Source: Vibrio aphrogenes (lineage in GTDB: Bacteria; Pseudomonadota; Gammaproteobacteria; Enterobacterales; Vibrionaceae). From it: a DNA stretch of 64,000 nucleotides. Positions 1 to 9,852 of the stretch are shown one piece after another. The position numbers were made by a program, and so were the translations under genes. Under the pieces are notes generated by a model that saw nothing but the letters and a program-made list of their open reading frames with translations, made no database searches and was not told the origin of the DNA. The stretch's first letter is position 1. The number at the start of each line of letters is the position of its first letter. The stretch is taken from contig NZ_AP018689.1 in NCBI RefSeq assembly GCF_002157735.2, forward strand, positions 2,430,641 to 2,494,640, given 5' to 3'.

Positions 1-401
1 CCATTGTCTGTCATCAGCGGAATTTCGCCCATGTAGACTTCTTGTTCTTTAATGTCTTTTACGGTACCTGCTGGTGCGTCTTTATCAAAAACGACTAAGC
101 GCAGTTTAACGCGTAGCGGCTTCGAATAAGTGACACCACGAATTTGACATTCTTTAACATCAAATACAGGCTCACCAAGACGGTAGCTAACGTATTGCAG
201 CTCAGAATTGCCGTTGTAGCTCTGAATTGGAAAAACAGAACGGAAGGCAGCTTCAAGACCATATTGACCTTCAGGATCTTGTTCAATGAACTTGTCGAAT
301 GAATCGAGCTGGATCGATAGCAAATATGGGACGTCCAAAACTTGTGGACGCTTACCAAAATCCTTACGGATGCGCTTTTTCTCGGTATAAGAGTAAACCA
401 T
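1..401 (-). CDS. rpoB: RNA polymerase beta subunit, N-terminal part (cut by window edge)
   Basis: This encodes the first 133 residues of the beta subunit of RNA polymerase; the remainder lies beyond the left edge. The protein starts [19 protein letters not shown] and continues through [12 protein letters not shown], which is the conserved start of bacterial RpoB (protrusion and lobe region). The start ATG is at 401-399. It is the last gene seen of the rplJL-rpoBC cluster and is separated from rplL by 278 bp that contain an attenuator-like hairpin, so its expression probably depends on read-through from the rplJ promoter. The family assignment is certain; only the N-terminus can be judged. Confidence 0.97.
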   Translation of the reverse strand, partial: MVYSYTEKKRIRKDFGKRPQVLDVPYLLSIQLDSFDKFIEQDPEGQYGLEAAFRSVFPIQSYNGNSELQYVSYRLGEPVFDVKECQIRGVTYSKPLRVKLRLVVFDKDAPAGTVKDIKEQEVYMGEIPLMTDN

Positions 402-614
402 GGGGTTCCTCAGCTAGCTGATAAGTGACCCAAACTGCCCAAGACACGTTGATATCAACCTATTGATATAACGGGGACAGTGACTAACAACACTGTTTTG
501 TGTGGCGACACCCTAACCTCACCTGAACGTTTGTATTTCAGCAGAGCTTTAGGAGTGTTTTTTGCTTGGATATAGACGCCTAAACAGCGGGAAAATTAAT
601 CTATACCCTACAGC

Positions 615-667
615 GCAAAAAGGCCGGTGGTTATTTAACCACCAGCCATTAGCCTTTCGGCTAAGAA
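615..667 (-). terminator. rplL-rpoB intergenic attenuator hairpins
   Basis: On the minus strand a GC-rich stem (arms 622-633 and 636-647, GGTGGTTA against TAACCACC, extended by GGC/GCC) is followed by five T (complement of 617-621). A second small stem, TTAGCC-GAAA-GGCTAA, lies at about 652-667. This matches the position of the partial terminator known between rplL and rpoB in enterobacteria, which lowers rpoB transcription relative to the ribosomal protein genes. The hairpin is seen; its attenuating role is inferred from that precedent. Confidence 0.7.
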
Positions 668-679
668 ATTAAGTATAAA

Positions 680-1048
680 TTACTTAACTTCAACAGAAGC
701 ACCAGCTTCTTCTAGTTGTGCTTTAAGAGCGTCAGCTTCTTCTTTAGAAACGCCTTCTTTAAGCGGAGCTGGAGCACCGTCAACTAGACCTTTAGCTTCT
801 TTAAGACCTAGGCCAGTTGCGCCACGTACTGCTTTGATTACAGCAACTTTGTTACCGCCAGCAGCAGTTAGGATTACGTCAAATTCAGTTTGCTCTTCAG
901 CAGCATCACCTGCAGCTGCGCCGCCAGCAACAACAGCTGCTGCAGCAGAAACGCCGAATTTTTCTTCCATAGCTTCGATAAGCTCAACAACTTGCATTAC
1001 AGACATTTCTGCAACTGCGTCTAGGATTTGCTCGTTAGTAATAGACAT
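680..1048 (-). CDS. rplL: 50S ribosomal protein L7/L12
   Basis: The product is 122 residues, the usual length, and forms the flexible stalk of the large subunit that recruits translation factors such as EF-Tu and EF-G. The sequence shows an N-terminal dimerisation region ([16 protein letters not shown]), an Ala/Gly-rich hinge around residues 34-50, and the conserved C-terminal domain with [20 protein letters not shown]. It lies 57 bp downstream of rplJ, whose product anchors L7/L12 dimers, and the two are expected to be co-transcribed and regulated together by L10(L12) binding to the rplJ leader. Nothing is unusual about it. Confidence 0.98.
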   Translation of the reverse strand: MSITNEQILDAVAEMSVMQVVELIEAMEEKFGVSAAAAVVAGGAAAGDAAEEQTEFDVILTAAGGNKVAVIKAVRGATGLGLKEAKGLVDGAPAPLKEGVSKEEADALKAQLEEAGASVEVK

Positions 1049-1105
1049 AACAATTCTCTTTTAAGTTAACAATAAGTTTATTTAGCAACCAATAAAATGC
1101 AAGGC

Positions 1106-1600
1106 TTAAGCCGCAGCATCTTGTTTTTGGTCGCGAACAGCAGCGATAGTACGTACCAACTTGCCTGCAGAAGCTTCTTTCATGCACATCATTAGTTTTG
1201 CAATCGCTTCGTCGTAAGTAGGTAGAGTCGCTAGTACATCAGCGTCAGTTAAAGCGCCTTCAAATGCAGCCGCTTTGATCTCGAATTTTTTGTTCTCTTT
1301 AGCGAAGTCTTTGAAAAGACGCGCTGCAGCACCTGGGTGCTCATTAGAGAAACCGATCAAAGTAGGACCAACGAATACGTCTGTTAGACATTCGTAGTCT
1401 GTACCAACAACTGCACGACGAGCTAGTGTGTTACGAACAACTTTCAAGTAAACGCCAGCTTCACGAGCTTGTTTACGTAGAGAAGTCATCGCGCCAACAG
1501 CAACGCCACGAGAGTCAGCAACAACTGCAGAAAGTGCACCACTGGCTGCTTCGTTAACTTCAGCAACAATTGCTTGTTTGTCTTGAAGGTTTAAAGCCAT
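1106..1600 (-). CDS. rplJ: 50S ribosomal protein L10
   Basis: This 164-residue protein is the L10 base of the ribosomal stalk; it binds 23S rRNA through its N-terminal domain and L7/L12 dimers through its C-terminal helix. The start [20 protein letters not shown] and the internal [11 protein letters not shown] segment are typical of L10. The ATG at 1600-1598 is preceded by an AGGAGT-type Shine-Dalgarno (complement of 1607-1612). A 277-bp leader upstream carries a promoter and is the expected site of translational feedback by the L10-L12 complex. Gene order rplJ-rplL-rpoB is conserved. Confidence 0.98.
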   Translation of the reverse strand: MALNLQDKQAIVAEVNEAASGALSAVVADSRGVAVGAMTSLRKQAREAGVYLKVVRNTLARRAVVGTDYECLTDVFVGPTLIGFSNEHPGAAARLFKDFAKENKKFEIKAAAFEGALTDADVLATLPTYDEAIAKLMMCMKEASAGKLVRTIAAVRDQKQDAAA

Positions 1601-1800
1601 TTGGATTTACTCCTGGTTGTAGTTACACCACTCATTAAAATAATGAGTGTTCTTTCGGTGCATTCCCAAATGAATATTTCTTATGAAATACGACCATCAG
1701 TTCGGGCACCATCTACGTAGGTATTATTAAGTTAATGAAAATCAATTAACGCCTACGGTCTTGGATGGAAGCATCATTTGCTCTGCCATTTTCTAAAAAG
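1601..1800 (-). promoter_or_regulatory. L10 leader (autoregulatory 5' UTR of rplJL)
   Basis: The interval between the rplJ promoter and the rplJ start is unusually long for this compact cluster and holds no ORF. In gammaproteobacteria this leader folds into a structure bound by L10(L12), which represses rplJL translation. Short complementary segments are visible, for example ACTCATT at 1630-1636 and AATGAGT at 1642-1648. I infer the function from position and family knowledge; a covariance-model match would confirm it. Confidence 0.65.
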
Positions 1801-1844
1801 AATCAGGCAAAATAAGCAACACTCCAACCATAATTAGGCGCAAA

Positions 1845-1872
1845 ATTATACACAAATTTCGCGCCTAAGCAA
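1845..1872 (-). promoter_or_regulatory. Promoter of the rplJL unit (PL10-like)
   Basis: Minus strand: -35 TTGCTT (complement of 1867-1872), 16-bp spacer, -10 TATAAT (complement of 1845-1850). It sits just after the rplA stop codon and upstream of the L10 leader, where PL10 is found in E. coli. The same stretch contains an inverted repeat TTAGGCGC/GCGCCTAA (1834-1841 and 1861-1868) that overlaps the promoter. Confidence 0.7.
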
Positions 1873-1877
1873 ATTAA

Positions 1878-2582
1878 TTAAGCAACAGTTGTATTAAGAG
1901 TCGCTTGATCAACAGCAACACCAGCACCCATAGTAGTAGAGATGCTTACTTTCTTCAGGAAAGTACCTTTCGCTGAAGATGGTTTCGCTTTCTTAAGTGC
2001 TACTAGAAGAGCTTCTAAGTTCTCTTGTAGTTGGTTAGCTTCAAAAGATGCTTTACCAATAGTGGTGTGAATGATGCCGTTTTTGTCGTTACGGTAACGA
2101 ACCTGACCAGCTTTAGCATTTTTAACTGCTTCAGCAACGTTAGGAGTTACAGTACCAACTTTAGGGTTTGGCATTAGGCCACGTGGACCTAAGATAGTAC
2201 CTAGTTGACCAACTACGCGCATTGCATCAGGAGAAGCAACAACAACGTCGAAGTTCATTTCACCTTTTTTCACTTGCTCAGCAAGATCTTCCATACCAAC
2301 GATATCTGCGCCAGCTTCTTTAGCTGCTTCAGCGTTTGCACCTTGAGTGAACACTGCTACGCGGATTTCACGGCCAGTACCATGTGGAAGTACTGTTGCG
2401 CCACGAACGTTTTGGTCAGATTTACGAGCATCGATGCCTAGGTTAACAGCAACGTCTACGCTTTCTACGAATTTAGCAGTTGCTAATTCTTTAAGAAGAG
2501 CGATAGCTTCGTTGATTTCGTATTCTTTAGTCACATCCACTTTTTCGCGGATTGTTTTCATACGCTTAGTAAGTTTTGCCAT
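1878..2582 (-). CDS. rplA: 50S ribosomal protein L1
   Basis: This 234-residue protein is the L1 stalk protein that binds 23S rRNA helices 76-78 and helps move deacylated tRNA out of the E site. The L1 signature [18 protein letters not shown] is at about residues 128-145. It starts 4 bp after rplK, so the two are translationally linked. In the known family L1 also represses its own operon by binding the rplK leader. Length and sequence are standard. Confidence 0.98.
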   Translation of the reverse strand: MAKLTKRMKTIREKVDVTKEYEINEAIALLKELATAKFVESVDVAVNLGIDARKSDQNVRGATVLPHGTGREIRVAVFTQGANAEAAKEAGADIVGMEDLAEQVKKGEMNFDVVVASPDAMRVVGQLGTILGPRGLMPNPKVGTVTPNVAEAVKNAKAGQVRYRNDKNGIIHTTIGKASFEANQLQENLEALLVALKKAKPSSAKGTFLKKVSISTTMGAGVAVDQATLNTTVA

Positions 2583-2586
2583 GATC

Positions 2587-3015
2587 TTATCCCTCTACCA
2601 CTAGGCCCATTGAACGAGCAGTACCCGCGATAGAACGCTTCATCGCTTCGATGTCAGCACCAGTCATATCTGCAGCTTTAGTTTCAGCAATCTCTTGCAC
2701 TTGAGCGTCAGTGATAGTACCCACTTTCTCAGTGTTTGGACGACCAGAACCAGACTTAAGGCCAGCCGCTTTCTTAAGAAGAACTGCAGCAGGTGGAGTC
2801 TTAGTTACAAATGTGAAAGAACGGTCGTTGTATACAGAGATAACAACTGGGATTGGAAGACCTTTCTCAATTGATTCTGTTTTTGCGTTGAACGCTTTAC
2901 AGAATTCCATGATGTTTACACCGTGTTGACCTAGTGCAGGACCAACCGGTGGACTTGGGTTTGCCATACCAGCTGCAACTTGCAGTTTGATATAAGCTTC
3001 TACTTTCTTAGCCAT
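2587..3015 (-). CDS. rplK: 50S ribosomal protein L11
   Basis: The 142-residue product binds the GTPase-associated region of 23S rRNA and contributes to factor binding and the stringent response through RelA. The N-terminal domain carries the proline-rich segment [17 protein letters not shown] (the thiostrepton-site helix region), and the C-terminal RNA-binding domain contains [16 protein letters not shown]. The start codon follows an AGGA Shine-Dalgarno at 7 nt spacing. It is first in the rplKA operon, with its own promoter about 90 bp upstream. Confidence 0.98.
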   Translation of the reverse strand: MAKKVEAYIKLQVAAGMANPSPPVGPALGQHGVNIMEFCKAFNAKTESIEKGLPIPVVISVYNDRSFTFVTKTPPAAVLLKKAAGLKSGSGRPNTEKVGTITDAQVQEIAETKAADMTGADIEAMKRSIAGTARSMGLVVEG

Positions 3016-3102
3016 TTTAATTCCTAAATTTTGGGTACAATCGCTAGTGACTCTTCACCAGCTCCCCGTTGCTTTACATTAATACCTGTAAAAAGGCGCG
3101 AA

Positions 3103-3131
3103 ATTGTAGTCAAAGTTCACGCTAAAAACAA
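3103..3131 (-). promoter_or_regulatory. Promoter of the rplKA operon (PL11-like)
   Basis: Minus strand: -35 TTGTTT (complement of 3126-3131), 17-bp spacer, -10 TACAAT (complement of 3103-3108), followed by a GC-rich discriminator (TTCGCGCC), which is typical of growth-rate-controlled promoters. The transcript would have a leader of about 80 nt before rplK, where L1 is known to act in related species. Confidence 0.7.
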
Positions 3132-3160
3132 GTCTTTTGGTGCTTTATTAAGCAAATTTA

Positions 3161-3709
3161 TTAGTTCGATTTTTCAACTTGACTGAATTCAAGCTCAACC
3201 GGTGTTGCACGACCAAAGATCGATACCGACACTTTTAAGCGGCTCTTCTCATAATCAACTTGTTCAACCGTACCATTGAAGTCAGCAAATGGGCCTTCTG
3301 TAACACGAACCACTTCACCTGCTTCAAATAATGTTTTCGGTCTTGGAGCTTCACTCGCCTGCTCAAGACGGTTCAAGATAGCATCCGCTTCTTTATCCGT
3401 AATAGGGGCAGGACGATCAGAGGTGCCACCAATAAAGCCCATAACACGCGGAATGCTGCGTACTAAGTGCCATGATTCGTCATTCATTACCATTTGGACT
3501 AATACATAGCCTGGGAAGAATTTGCGCTCACTTTTACGACGTTGACCTGCGCGCATTTCAACAACTTCTTCAGTTGGGACCAATACATCGCCGAAGTGAT
3601 CTTCCATTGCGTGCATTTTGATATGTTCACGAAGAGATTGTGCAACACGGCCTTCAAAGCCAGAAAAGGCTTGAACGACATACCAGCGTTTTTTTGGTGC
3701 TTCACTCAT
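3161..3709 (-). CDS. nusG: Transcription termination/antitermination factor NusG
   Basis: NusG is a transcription elongation factor that binds RNA polymerase through its N-terminal NGN domain and Rho or S10 (NusE) through its C-terminal KOW domain. The 182-residue sequence has [19 protein letters not shown] at the N-terminus and a KOW motif with [18 protein letters not shown] at about residues 129-146. It begins 11 bp after secE, forming the conserved secE-nusG operon. Length is typical. Confidence 0.98.
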   Translation of the reverse strand: MSEAPKKRWYVVQAFSGFEGRVAQSLREHIKMHAMEDHFGDVLVPTEEVVEMRAGQRRKSERKFFPGYVLVQMVMNDESWHLVRSIPRVMGFIGGTSDRPAPITDKEADAILNRLEQASEAPRPKTLFEAGEVVRVTEGPFADFNGTVEQVDYEKSRLKVSVSIFGRATPVELEFSQVEKSN

Positions 3710-3720
3710 GTTTAAACCCC

Positions 3721-4098
3721 TTACACTCCAGTTGCTAGAGCAATTAGACGAACCATGATGCCGTCAATTCCCCAAAGCAATAGAGCCATTACAATACTTA
3801 CAGCTAATACGATAAATGTTGTTTGCATAGTTTCTTGACGCGTCGGCCAAATCACTTTGCGAACTTCAAGTTTTGCTTCACGAGCAAATGCTATCGCAGC
3901 TTTACCTTTCGTTGTTAGGGCGGCAACGCCAAGCGCTGCTGCAATCAATATAACAACGGCTGCTGCACGAATCGCAACAGACATTTCACCATACAGGTAA
4001 TTACCCACAACGGCAGCAGCTAACAGTGCAAAAGTGATCAACCACTTAAAGGTATCGGCCGCTTTTGAGCTCTCGTGAGTTTCAGCTTTGGCTTTCAT
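3721..4098 (-). CDS. secE: Preprotein translocase subunit SecE
   Basis: SecE is the small essential subunit that clamps SecY in the inner-membrane protein-conducting channel. The 125-residue form chosen here starts [12 protein letters not shown] at 4098, which follows an AGGT Shine-Dalgarno and matches the known family length; an upstream TTG would add 12 unconserved residues. Three hydrophobic segments are present, and the conserved cytosolic hinge [19 protein letters not shown] lies before the last one. Its partner nusG follows 11 bp downstream. Confidence 0.95.
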   Translation of the reverse strand: MKAKAETHESSKAADTFKWLITFALLAAAVVGNYLYGEMSVAIRAAAVVILIAAALGVAALTTKGKAAIAFAREAKLEVRKVIWPTRQETMQTTFIVLAVSIVMALLLWGIDGIMVRLIALATGV

Positions 4099-4272
4099 AT
4101 ACAAACCTGTGATAAGTTTTACTAAAAACGACAATAACCCCGCATTTGGCAGGGCTAACTCATTAGTTCAGGACAAGCCATCAACTAAATAAATTAGATA
4201 AAGATCTAATACATTTCTTTGCTGATTTGCTTACAAAATGGCTATATTTCGCCGTCATTTTGTTCAGCGCAG

Positions 4273-4300
4273 AAAAAGGGCATCAAATGATGCCCTTTTT
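4273..4300. terminator. Rho-independent terminator downstream of tuf
   Basis: A perfect 12-bp stem (4273-4284 with 4289-4300, AAAAAGGGCATC/GATGCCCTTTTT) with a 4-nt loop AAAT. It lies about 50 bp after the tuf stop codon and can act on the minus strand, where the stem ends in a T run. Confidence 0.85.
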
Positions 4301-4350
4301 AGTAGTCGTTAGTCAAATACAATTCGTATTTAAACTGTAAAGTCTGCCTA

Positions 4351-5535
4351 TTAAGCGATAACTTTTGCTACAACACCAGCACCAACTGTACGGCCACCTT
4401 CACGGATAGCGAAACGTAGACCTTCGTCCATCGCGATTGGTGCGATTAGAGTAACAGTCATTTGTACGTTATCACCAGGCATTACCATTTCAACACCTTC
4501 TGGTAGTTGAATGTCGCCAGTTACGTCAGTTGTACGGAAGTAGAACTGTGGACGGTAACCTTTGAAGAATGGAGTGTGACGACCACCTTCATCTTTCGAA
4601 AGTACGTATACTTCTGATTCGAAAGTTGTGTGTGGGTTGATTGATTTAGGAGCTGCTAGTACTTGACCGCGCTCTACGTCATCACGTTTAGTACCACGTA
4701 GAAGTGCACCAACGTTCTCACCTGCACGACCTTCGTCAAGCAGTTTACGGAACATTTCAACACCAGTACATGTAGTTACTGTAGTATCTTTGATACCAAC
4801 GATTTCTACTTCGTCACCTACGCGTAGGATACCACGCTCGATACGACCAGTTACAACCGTACCACGACCTTGGATTGAGAACACGTCTTCAATTGGTAGT
4901 AGGAATGGTTGGTCTACTGCACGCTCTGGCTCAGGAATGTAAGAATCTAGTGCTTCTGCAAGCTCAATGATTTTCGCTTCCCATTGCTCTTCGCCGTTTA
5001 GTGCGCCTAGAGCTGAACCTTGGATTACTGGTAGATCATCACCTGGGAAGTCGTACTCAGATAGAAGTTCACGAACTTCCATTTCAACTAGCTCTAGAAG
5101 CTCTTCATCATCAACCATGTCACATTTGTTCATGAATACGATGATGTAAGGGATACCAACTTGGCGACCAAGTAGGATGTGCTCACGAGTTTGAGGCATA
5201 GGACCATCAGTTGCAGCAACAACTAGGATACCACCATCCATTTGCGCAGCACCAGTGATCATGTTTTTAACGTAATCGGCGTGTCCTGGGCAGTCAACGT
5301 GTGCGTAGTGACGAGTTGGAGTATCGTACTCTACGTGAGAAGTAGCGATTGTGATACCGCGCTCACGCTCTTCAGGAGCGTTATCGATTGAAGCGAAGTC
5401 ACGAGCTGAACCGCCGTACACTTTAGAAAGTGTCGTACAGATAGCTGCAGTTAGAGTAGTTTTACCGTGGTCAACGTGGCCGATAGTACCAACGTTTACG
5501 TGCGGTTTCGTACGTTCAAATTTTTCTTTAGACAT
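4351..5535 (-). CDS. tuf: Elongation factor Tu
   Basis: EF-Tu delivers aminoacyl-tRNA to the ribosomal A site using GTP. The start chosen is [19 protein letters not shown] at 5535 (394 residues), preceded by GAGGGA at 8 nt; upstream codons would add residues not found in the family. The G1 motif GHVDHGKT is at residues 19-26, with RGITI (G2), DCPGH (G3) and NKCD (G4) also present, then domains 2 and 3. It is the last gene of a tRNA-Thr/Tyr/Gly/Thr-tuf transcription unit, equivalent to the tufB locus of E. coli. Only one tuf copy is inside this window. Confidence 0.98.
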   Translation of the reverse strand: MSKEKFERTKPHVNVGTIGHVDHGKTTLTAAICTTLSKVYGGSARDFASIDNAPEERERGITIATSHVEYDTPTRHYAHVDCPGHADYVKNMITGAAQMDGGILVVAATDGPMPQTREHILLGRQVGIPYIIVFMNKCDMVDDEELLELVEMEVRELLSEYDFPGDDLPVIQGSALGALNGEEQWEAKIIELAEALDSYIPEPERAVDQPFLLPIEDVFSIQGRGTVVTGRIERGILRVGDEVEIVGIKDTTVTTCTGVEMFRKLLDEGRAGENVGALLRGTKRDDVERGQVLAAPKSINPHTTFESEVYVLSKDEGGRHTPFFKGYRPQFYFRTTDVTGDIQLPEGVEMVMPGDNVQMTVTLIAPIAMDEGLRFAIREGGRTVGAGVVAKVIA

Positions 5536-5634
5536 GGATAGTCCCTCTAGGTACGGATTTAGGTGGCTTTGATGACCACGCAACCAAAAAAATGGTAATT
5601 AAGTATATATCAAAAGGAAAATATTGCTTAAAGC

Positions 5635-5710
5635 TGGTGCTGATAGGCGGATTTGAACCGCCGACCTCACCCTTACCAAGGGTGCGCTCTACCAACTGAG
5701 CTATATCAGC
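5635..5710 (-). tRNA. thrT: tRNA-Thr (GGT)
   Basis: A 76-nt cloverleaf with encoded CCA (complement of 5635-5637). The anticodon loop TTGGTAA gives anticodon GGT (Thr, ACC/ACU codons); the T-loop is GGTTCAAATCC. It is the last tRNA before tuf, about 100 bp upstream of its start. Confidence 0.96.
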
Positions 5711-5724
5711 AACACAAGTACGGC

Positions 5725-5799
<75 letters not shown>

Positions 5800-5860
5800 A
5801 CACGTGTAACTCTGAGCGCTATTTTCGCAATTTTTTGCATTCATAACATGAACGCGAATA

Positions 5861-5945
<85 letters not shown>

Positions 5946-5999
5946 AAAATTTTTTATTGCTTGCCACTCTGTTATAAAAATTGCTTATTAAACAGAAAA

Positions 6000-6075
<76 letters not shown>

Positions 6076-6088
6076 GCAAGTGGTGCGA

Positions 6089-6117
6089 ATTCTATTGAAT
6101 GTTCGAAAAGCTTGCAA
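6089..6117 (-). promoter_or_regulatory. Promoter of the thrU-tyrU-glyT-thrT-tuf operon
   Basis: Minus strand: -35 TTGCAA (complement of 6112-6117), 17-bp spacer, -10 TAGAAT (complement of 6089-6094), then a discriminator TCGCACC just before the first tRNA. The placement gives a very short leader, as expected for a stable-RNA promoter. Confidence 0.75.
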
Positions 6118-6220
6118 GAGTAAAATGCAAAAAAGCATTATTTTCCTTAATAGAATCGTAAATTGTGCATAAATACAGCAAAAATTCATTAATTTATCAC
6201 TAAAGTCCATCAACAGTTAT

Positions 6221-6248
6221 TTGAAAACGTGTCGGGTTGGTGTATCTT
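6221..6248 (+). promoter_or_regulatory. Predicted coaA promoter
   Basis: -35 TTGAAA (6221-6226), 16-bp spacer, -10 TATCTT (6243-6248), 33 bp before the coaA start. It is divergent from the tRNA-tuf promoter about 100 bp away. Prediction from sequence only. Confidence 0.55.
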
Positions 6249-6281
6249 CGCTCATCCTTTTGGGTTATTTAGAGTCCTTTT

Positions 6282-7205
6282 ATGAGTCCTTATCTTTCTT
6301 ACAACAGAAGTCAGTGGTCAGAATTACGTAATTCCGTCCCGATGACCCTAACTCCTGACGATTTAAAAGAGCTGCAAGGGATTAATGAAAATCTCTCAAT
6401 GGATGAAGTCACCCAAATCTATTTACCGCTCTCTCGCTTGCTGAATCTTTATGTTGAAGCGCGACAAAGCCGTAATCAAGTTCTGCATCAATTTTTTAAT
6501 AAACAAGAGAAGTCTCCACCGTTTATTATTGGTATTGCAGGCAGTGTGGCTGTCGGCAAAAGTACGACCGCTCGCTTATTGACCGCCTTGTTATCACGTT
6601 GGGAAAATCACCCCAAGGTAGAGCTAATCACAACGGATGGCTTTCTTCATCCCAATCAAAAACTTCTTGACCATAATTTGATGACCAAAAAAGGCTTTCC
6701 TGAGTCGTACGATACTAAGTCATTGGTGGAGTTTTTAAGTGATGTGAAGGCTTGTAAGCGACAAATTCAAGTCCCTGTTTACTCACACATTACTTACGAT
6801 ATTACCGATGAAGTAAAAATTGTTGATCAACCGGATGTCTTGATTATTGAAGGATTAAACGTTCTGCAAAGTGGTAACGACTATCCACATAATCCATTTA
6901 AAGTGTTTATTTCGGATTTTTTAGATTTTTCTATCTATGTGGACGCCGATACCCATCAAATTGAAGACTGGTATGTCTCTCGCTTTATGAAGCTGCGCAA
7001 AGGGGCCTTCACTAAGCCAGGATCCTATTTTAGCCATTACACTCAACTCACAGAGCAGCAGTCAATCGATAAAGCGAAGAGTATCTGGCAGACGATCAAC
7101 GGGGTTAACCTCAAGCAAAACATCTTACCGACTCGAGATCGTGCTCAGTTGATCTTACGTAAAGGTCAAAACCACATGGTGGAAGAAGTGCTGCTAAGAA
7201 AGTAG
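6282..7205 (+). CDS. coaA: Pantothenate kinase, type I
   Basis: CoaA phosphorylates pantothenate with ATP, the first and rate-controlling step of coenzyme A synthesis, and is feedback-inhibited by CoA in the characterised family. The 307-residue product has the P-loop GSVAVGKST at residues 87-95, the TTDGFLHPN segment and IIEGLNVLQ, all typical of type I bacterial kinases. It stands alone on the plus strand between the tRNA-tuf unit and the convergent birA. Length is close to the family norm. Confidence 0.97.
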   Translation: MSPYLSYNRSQWSELRNSVPMTLTPDDLKELQGINENLSMDEVTQIYLPLSRLLNLYVEARQSRNQVLHQFFNKQEKSPPFIIGIAGSVAVGKSTTARLLTALLSRWENHPKVELITTDGFLHPNQKLLDHNLMTKKGFPESYDTKSLVEFLSDVKACKRQIQVPVYSHITYDITDEVKIVDQPDVLIIEGLNVLQSGNDYPHNPFKVFISDFLDFSIYVDADTHQIEDWYVSRFMKLRKGAFTKPGSYFSHYTQLTEQQSIDKAKSIWQTINGVNLKQNILPTRDRAQLILRKGQNHMVEEVLLRK

Positions 7206-7217
7206 CACTTCTGCTTA

Positions 7218-8192
7218 TCAGGCTTTTCTCAGAGAAATCTCACCACCAACATAAGTTTCTAGGCCCTGCTCAGTTTGTAACACAATACCGCCCTGTGCGT
7301 TGATACCCTTACCAATACCGTGAACTTCTTTGTCACCCATGATTAATTTGATCGGCTTATCTTTAAAGTTATCTAACGCATTCCATCGCTCTACAAAGCC
7401 TTGCATGCCTTGAACTTCGTATTGCTCTAGTACGGTATGCCAAGCTTGAATCAGCGCAATCACAATCTCATTACGTGAAGGCAAAGCCCCTTGAAAAACT
7501 TGATTTAAGTTGGCCCATGGTTGCTCGATAACTTCTTGATCGATTTGCATATCAATATTGAGCCCCATTCCTATCACCAAGTGAGCCTCACCACCGGTTT
7601 GCGCCGACATTTCAACTAAAATCCCCGCTAGCTTTTTATCTTGATAATATAAGTCATTCGGCCATTTTAATTTAATATCTTGAGCGCCCAATCCTTGTAA
7701 GGCATCCACAATAGCGACACCAATTGCCAAGCTTAACCCCATGGCAGCGGCGACCCCTGATTCAAGTTTCCAATACATTGAAAAATATAAATTCGAGCCA
7801 TAAGGGGACTGCCATTGACGGCCTCGGCGACCTCGGCCTTGAGATTGATATTCAGCAATACATACCGAGCCACTCGGCTTGTCACCCATCGTATTTAATA
7901 GATATTGGTTGGTTGAGTCGATGATCGGAATTAACTCAATAGGAACACTAGAGGCTTGCTGAATGACCTCAGCATTTAATAAATCTAACGGCTGTGATAA
8001 TTGATAACCCTTTCCTTGAACTCGATGGATGGTGATGCCCCATTGTTGAATACCCTTAATATGCTTACTGATCGCCGCTCTTGATATCCCAAATTGTTCA
8101 CCTAACTCTTCACCAGAATGGAATTGCCCATCAGACAATTGCTTAATAATCTCTAATTTAAGCGTATGTTGTTTGTATTTATTTTCAGACAT
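7218..8192 (-). CDS. birA: Bifunctional biotin-protein ligase / biotin operon repressor
   Basis: BirA makes biotinyl-5'-AMP and transfers biotin to the carboxyl carrier protein AccB; with an N-terminal DNA-binding domain it also represses the biotin genes. The 324-residue form starts MSENKYKQHTLKL at 8192, preceded by AAGG at 9 nt; an upstream in-frame TTG is less likely because it directly follows the AAGG. A helix-turn-helix (EELGEQFGISRAAISKHI) precedes the catalytic loop GRGRRGRQW (about residues 119-127) and KWPNDLYY. The gene follows murB by 11 bp, the usual murB-birA pair. Confidence 0.96.
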   Translation of the reverse strand: MSENKYKQHTLKLEIIKQLSDGQFHSGEELGEQFGISRAAISKHIKGIQQWGITIHRVQGKGYQLSQPLDLLNAEVIQQASSVPIELIPIIDSTNQYLLNTMGDKPSGSVCIAEYQSQGRGRRGRQWQSPYGSNLYFSMYWKLESGVAAAMGLSLAIGVAIVDALQGLGAQDIKLKWPNDLYYQDKKLAGILVEMSAQTGGEAHLVIGMGLNIDMQIDQEVIEQPWANLNQVFQGALPSRNEIVIALIQAWHTVLEQYEVQGMQGFVERWNALDNFKDKPIKLIMGDKEVHGIGKGINAQGGIVLQTEQGLETYVGGEISLRKA

Positions 8193-8203
8193 GAATAGCA
8201 ACC

Positions 8204-9271
8204 TTAGTGAGAAAATGGCTGGCTCTGAGCAAAAATGGCTTCTAAGCGTGTTTCTTGTTGGCTATCAAAAAAGCGCACTTCATGCTCCAACTCGACGCCA
8301 TACTTATCCTTCACGGCTAATTTGATAAACCAAGCCAATTCCAAGATATCCGTGGCGGTTGCTTCACCTACATTAACAATAACCAGCGCTTGTTGAGGGT
8401 GAACTTGTGCCCCTCCAATTTGATGTCCTTTCAATCCACAGCGGTCAATCAACCAACCAGCCGCAATTTTGACACCATCCGTCACCGGATAACCTGTTAA
8501 TTCTGGATACAAAGCTTGTAATGTCTGAAAGCTTTCTGAGGAGATAATAGGGTTTTTGAAAAAACTGCCCGCGTTGCCAGTGACTTGAGGGTCCGGTAAT
8601 TTTGTACCTCGAATATCACAAACTAAATCAAAGACTTCACGTGGGGTCGTCAATAAATCTTTATCCGCTTTTAGTGGGCCATAGGTTAAAGTAGGAGCCC
8701 AAGTGGTTGGAAGCTTCAACCCCACTTCAACAATCATCACACGACCTAATAATTCATGCTTAAAAATAGAATCACGATAATCAAAACGACACTCTTCTGC
8801 GGATAATCTTACTCGTTTAAAAGTCGTTAAATCCACATAGTCGACATAACTACAAACATCTTTAAATTCAACGCCATAGGCACCAATATTTTGTATAGGG
8901 GCACTGCCTGCACAGCCGGGAATCATGGCCAGGTTTTCCAATCCAGATAAGCCTTGCTCTAAAGACCATTCAACCAAACTTGGCCAATCTTCACCACCGG
9001 AGACGGTTAACAAAATGCCATCTTCTTCCACAGTAATGGATTTCCCCAATAGCTGATTGATGATCACAACACCATGAAAGGGTTCCGTAAACAACACATT
9101 ACTGCCCTTTCCTAAGATCAATTTAGGTAATGATTCCCACTCGGGGTTACGATAAACCGCCATAATATCTTCTATCGTTGTCGCTTCAACTAAGACATCA
9201 CACGGCATATCAATACCAAAGGTATGGAATGGTTTTAGATTTACGTTGTTATTTACATTCATAGATTTCAT
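8204..9271 (-). CDS. murB: UDP-N-acetylenolpyruvoylglucosamine reductase
   Basis: MurB is the FAD/NADPH enzyme that reduces the enolpyruvyl group to give UDP-N-acetylmuramate, the second committed step of peptidoglycan synthesis. The 355-residue sequence has the FAD-binding LGKGSNVLFTEPFHGVVI and ENLAMIPGCAGSAPIQNIGAYG segments, RFDYRDSIF with the conserved Arg, and GNAGSFFKNP with the catalytic Ser. Two start codons are possible, 9271 and 9262; the only visible Shine-Dalgarno (AGG) is 2 nt from the first and 11 nt from the second. The N-terminus is therefore uncertain by three residues. Confidence 0.96.
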   Translation of the reverse strand: MKSMNVNNNVNLKPFHTFGIDMPCDVLVEATTIEDIMAVYRNPEWESLPKLILGKGSNVLFTEPFHGVVIINQLLGKSITVEEDGILLTVSGGEDWPSLVEWSLEQGLSGLENLAMIPGCAGSAPIQNIGAYGVEFKDVCSYVDYVDLTTFKRVRLSAEECRFDYRDSIFKHELLGRVMIVEVGLKLPTTWAPTLTYGPLKADKDLLTTPREVFDLVCDIRGTKLPDPQVTGNAGSFFKNPIISSESFQTLQALYPELTGYPVTDGVKIAAGWLIDRCGLKGHQIGGAQVHPQQALVIVNVGEATATDILELAWFIKLAVKDKYGVELEHEVRFFDSQQETRLEAIFAQSQPFSH

Positions 9272-9328
9272 TACCTAAACTTGTGTCGTAATATTCTACC
9301 TTATACACCCAATAAACACAGTCTCTGT

Positions 9329-9766
9329 ATGATTGAAGTTAACTTTCAGCAACTTGACCCTATGAAGTTGCCTCTTATTAAGCCGATATATAAGCACTTC
9401 TACCCTTCGGCTAAACCCAAAAAGTCAGAAGTCATTGTTGTGGGTTATGTGCAGCAACAAATTATTTCCGTGGTACGCTTTCGCCCTATCGAACACTATT
9501 CTTTATTAACGGGGCTTTTGGTTATTCCAGAGTATCGTCAGCAAGGTATTGCCCATCAATTGCTCAATTTTTGCCACAAAGATCATGTGAATTCAGATAC
9601 CTTCTGCTTTGCTTATGATCATCTTGAATGCCTGTATCAATCTTGCGGTTTTATCACCATCACTCCTGAAACCTTGCCTCCTTCATTGCAGCAGCTATTC
9701 CAACGTTACACGGCAAACGGTAAAAAACTGTTACCAATGCAATATAAAGCAACAGTTCTGACATAA
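9329..9766 (+). CDS. GNAT-family N-acetyltransferase, substrate unknown
   Basis: The 145-residue protein shows the acetyl-CoA-binding motif of the GNAT fold: a beta strand GLLVIPE followed by YRQQGIAHQLL (the Q/R-x-x-G-x-G/A turn), and a late segment CLYQSCGF resembling motif B. I cannot name the substrate. The start MIEVNFQQL at 9329 is chosen; an upstream TTG at 9281 would add 16 poorly structured residues. The gene is divergent from murB and lies 86 bp upstream of pssA, in the same direction, but no functional link is evident. Confidence 0.8.
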   Translation: MIEVNFQQLDPMKLPLIKPIYKHFYPSAKPKKSEVIVVGYVQQQIISVVRFRPIEHYSLLTGLLVIPEYRQQGIAHQLLNFCHKDHVNSDTFCFAYDHLECLYQSCGFITITPETLPPSLQQLFQRYTANGKKLLPMQYKATVLT

Positions 9767-9852
9767 CTTCGCTGCGATATATAGGAATATTTATCCGTTA
9801 TTTGATAAAATGTCGTCTCTTAGACATTAGCAGCATGTAAGGTTTATTAAAT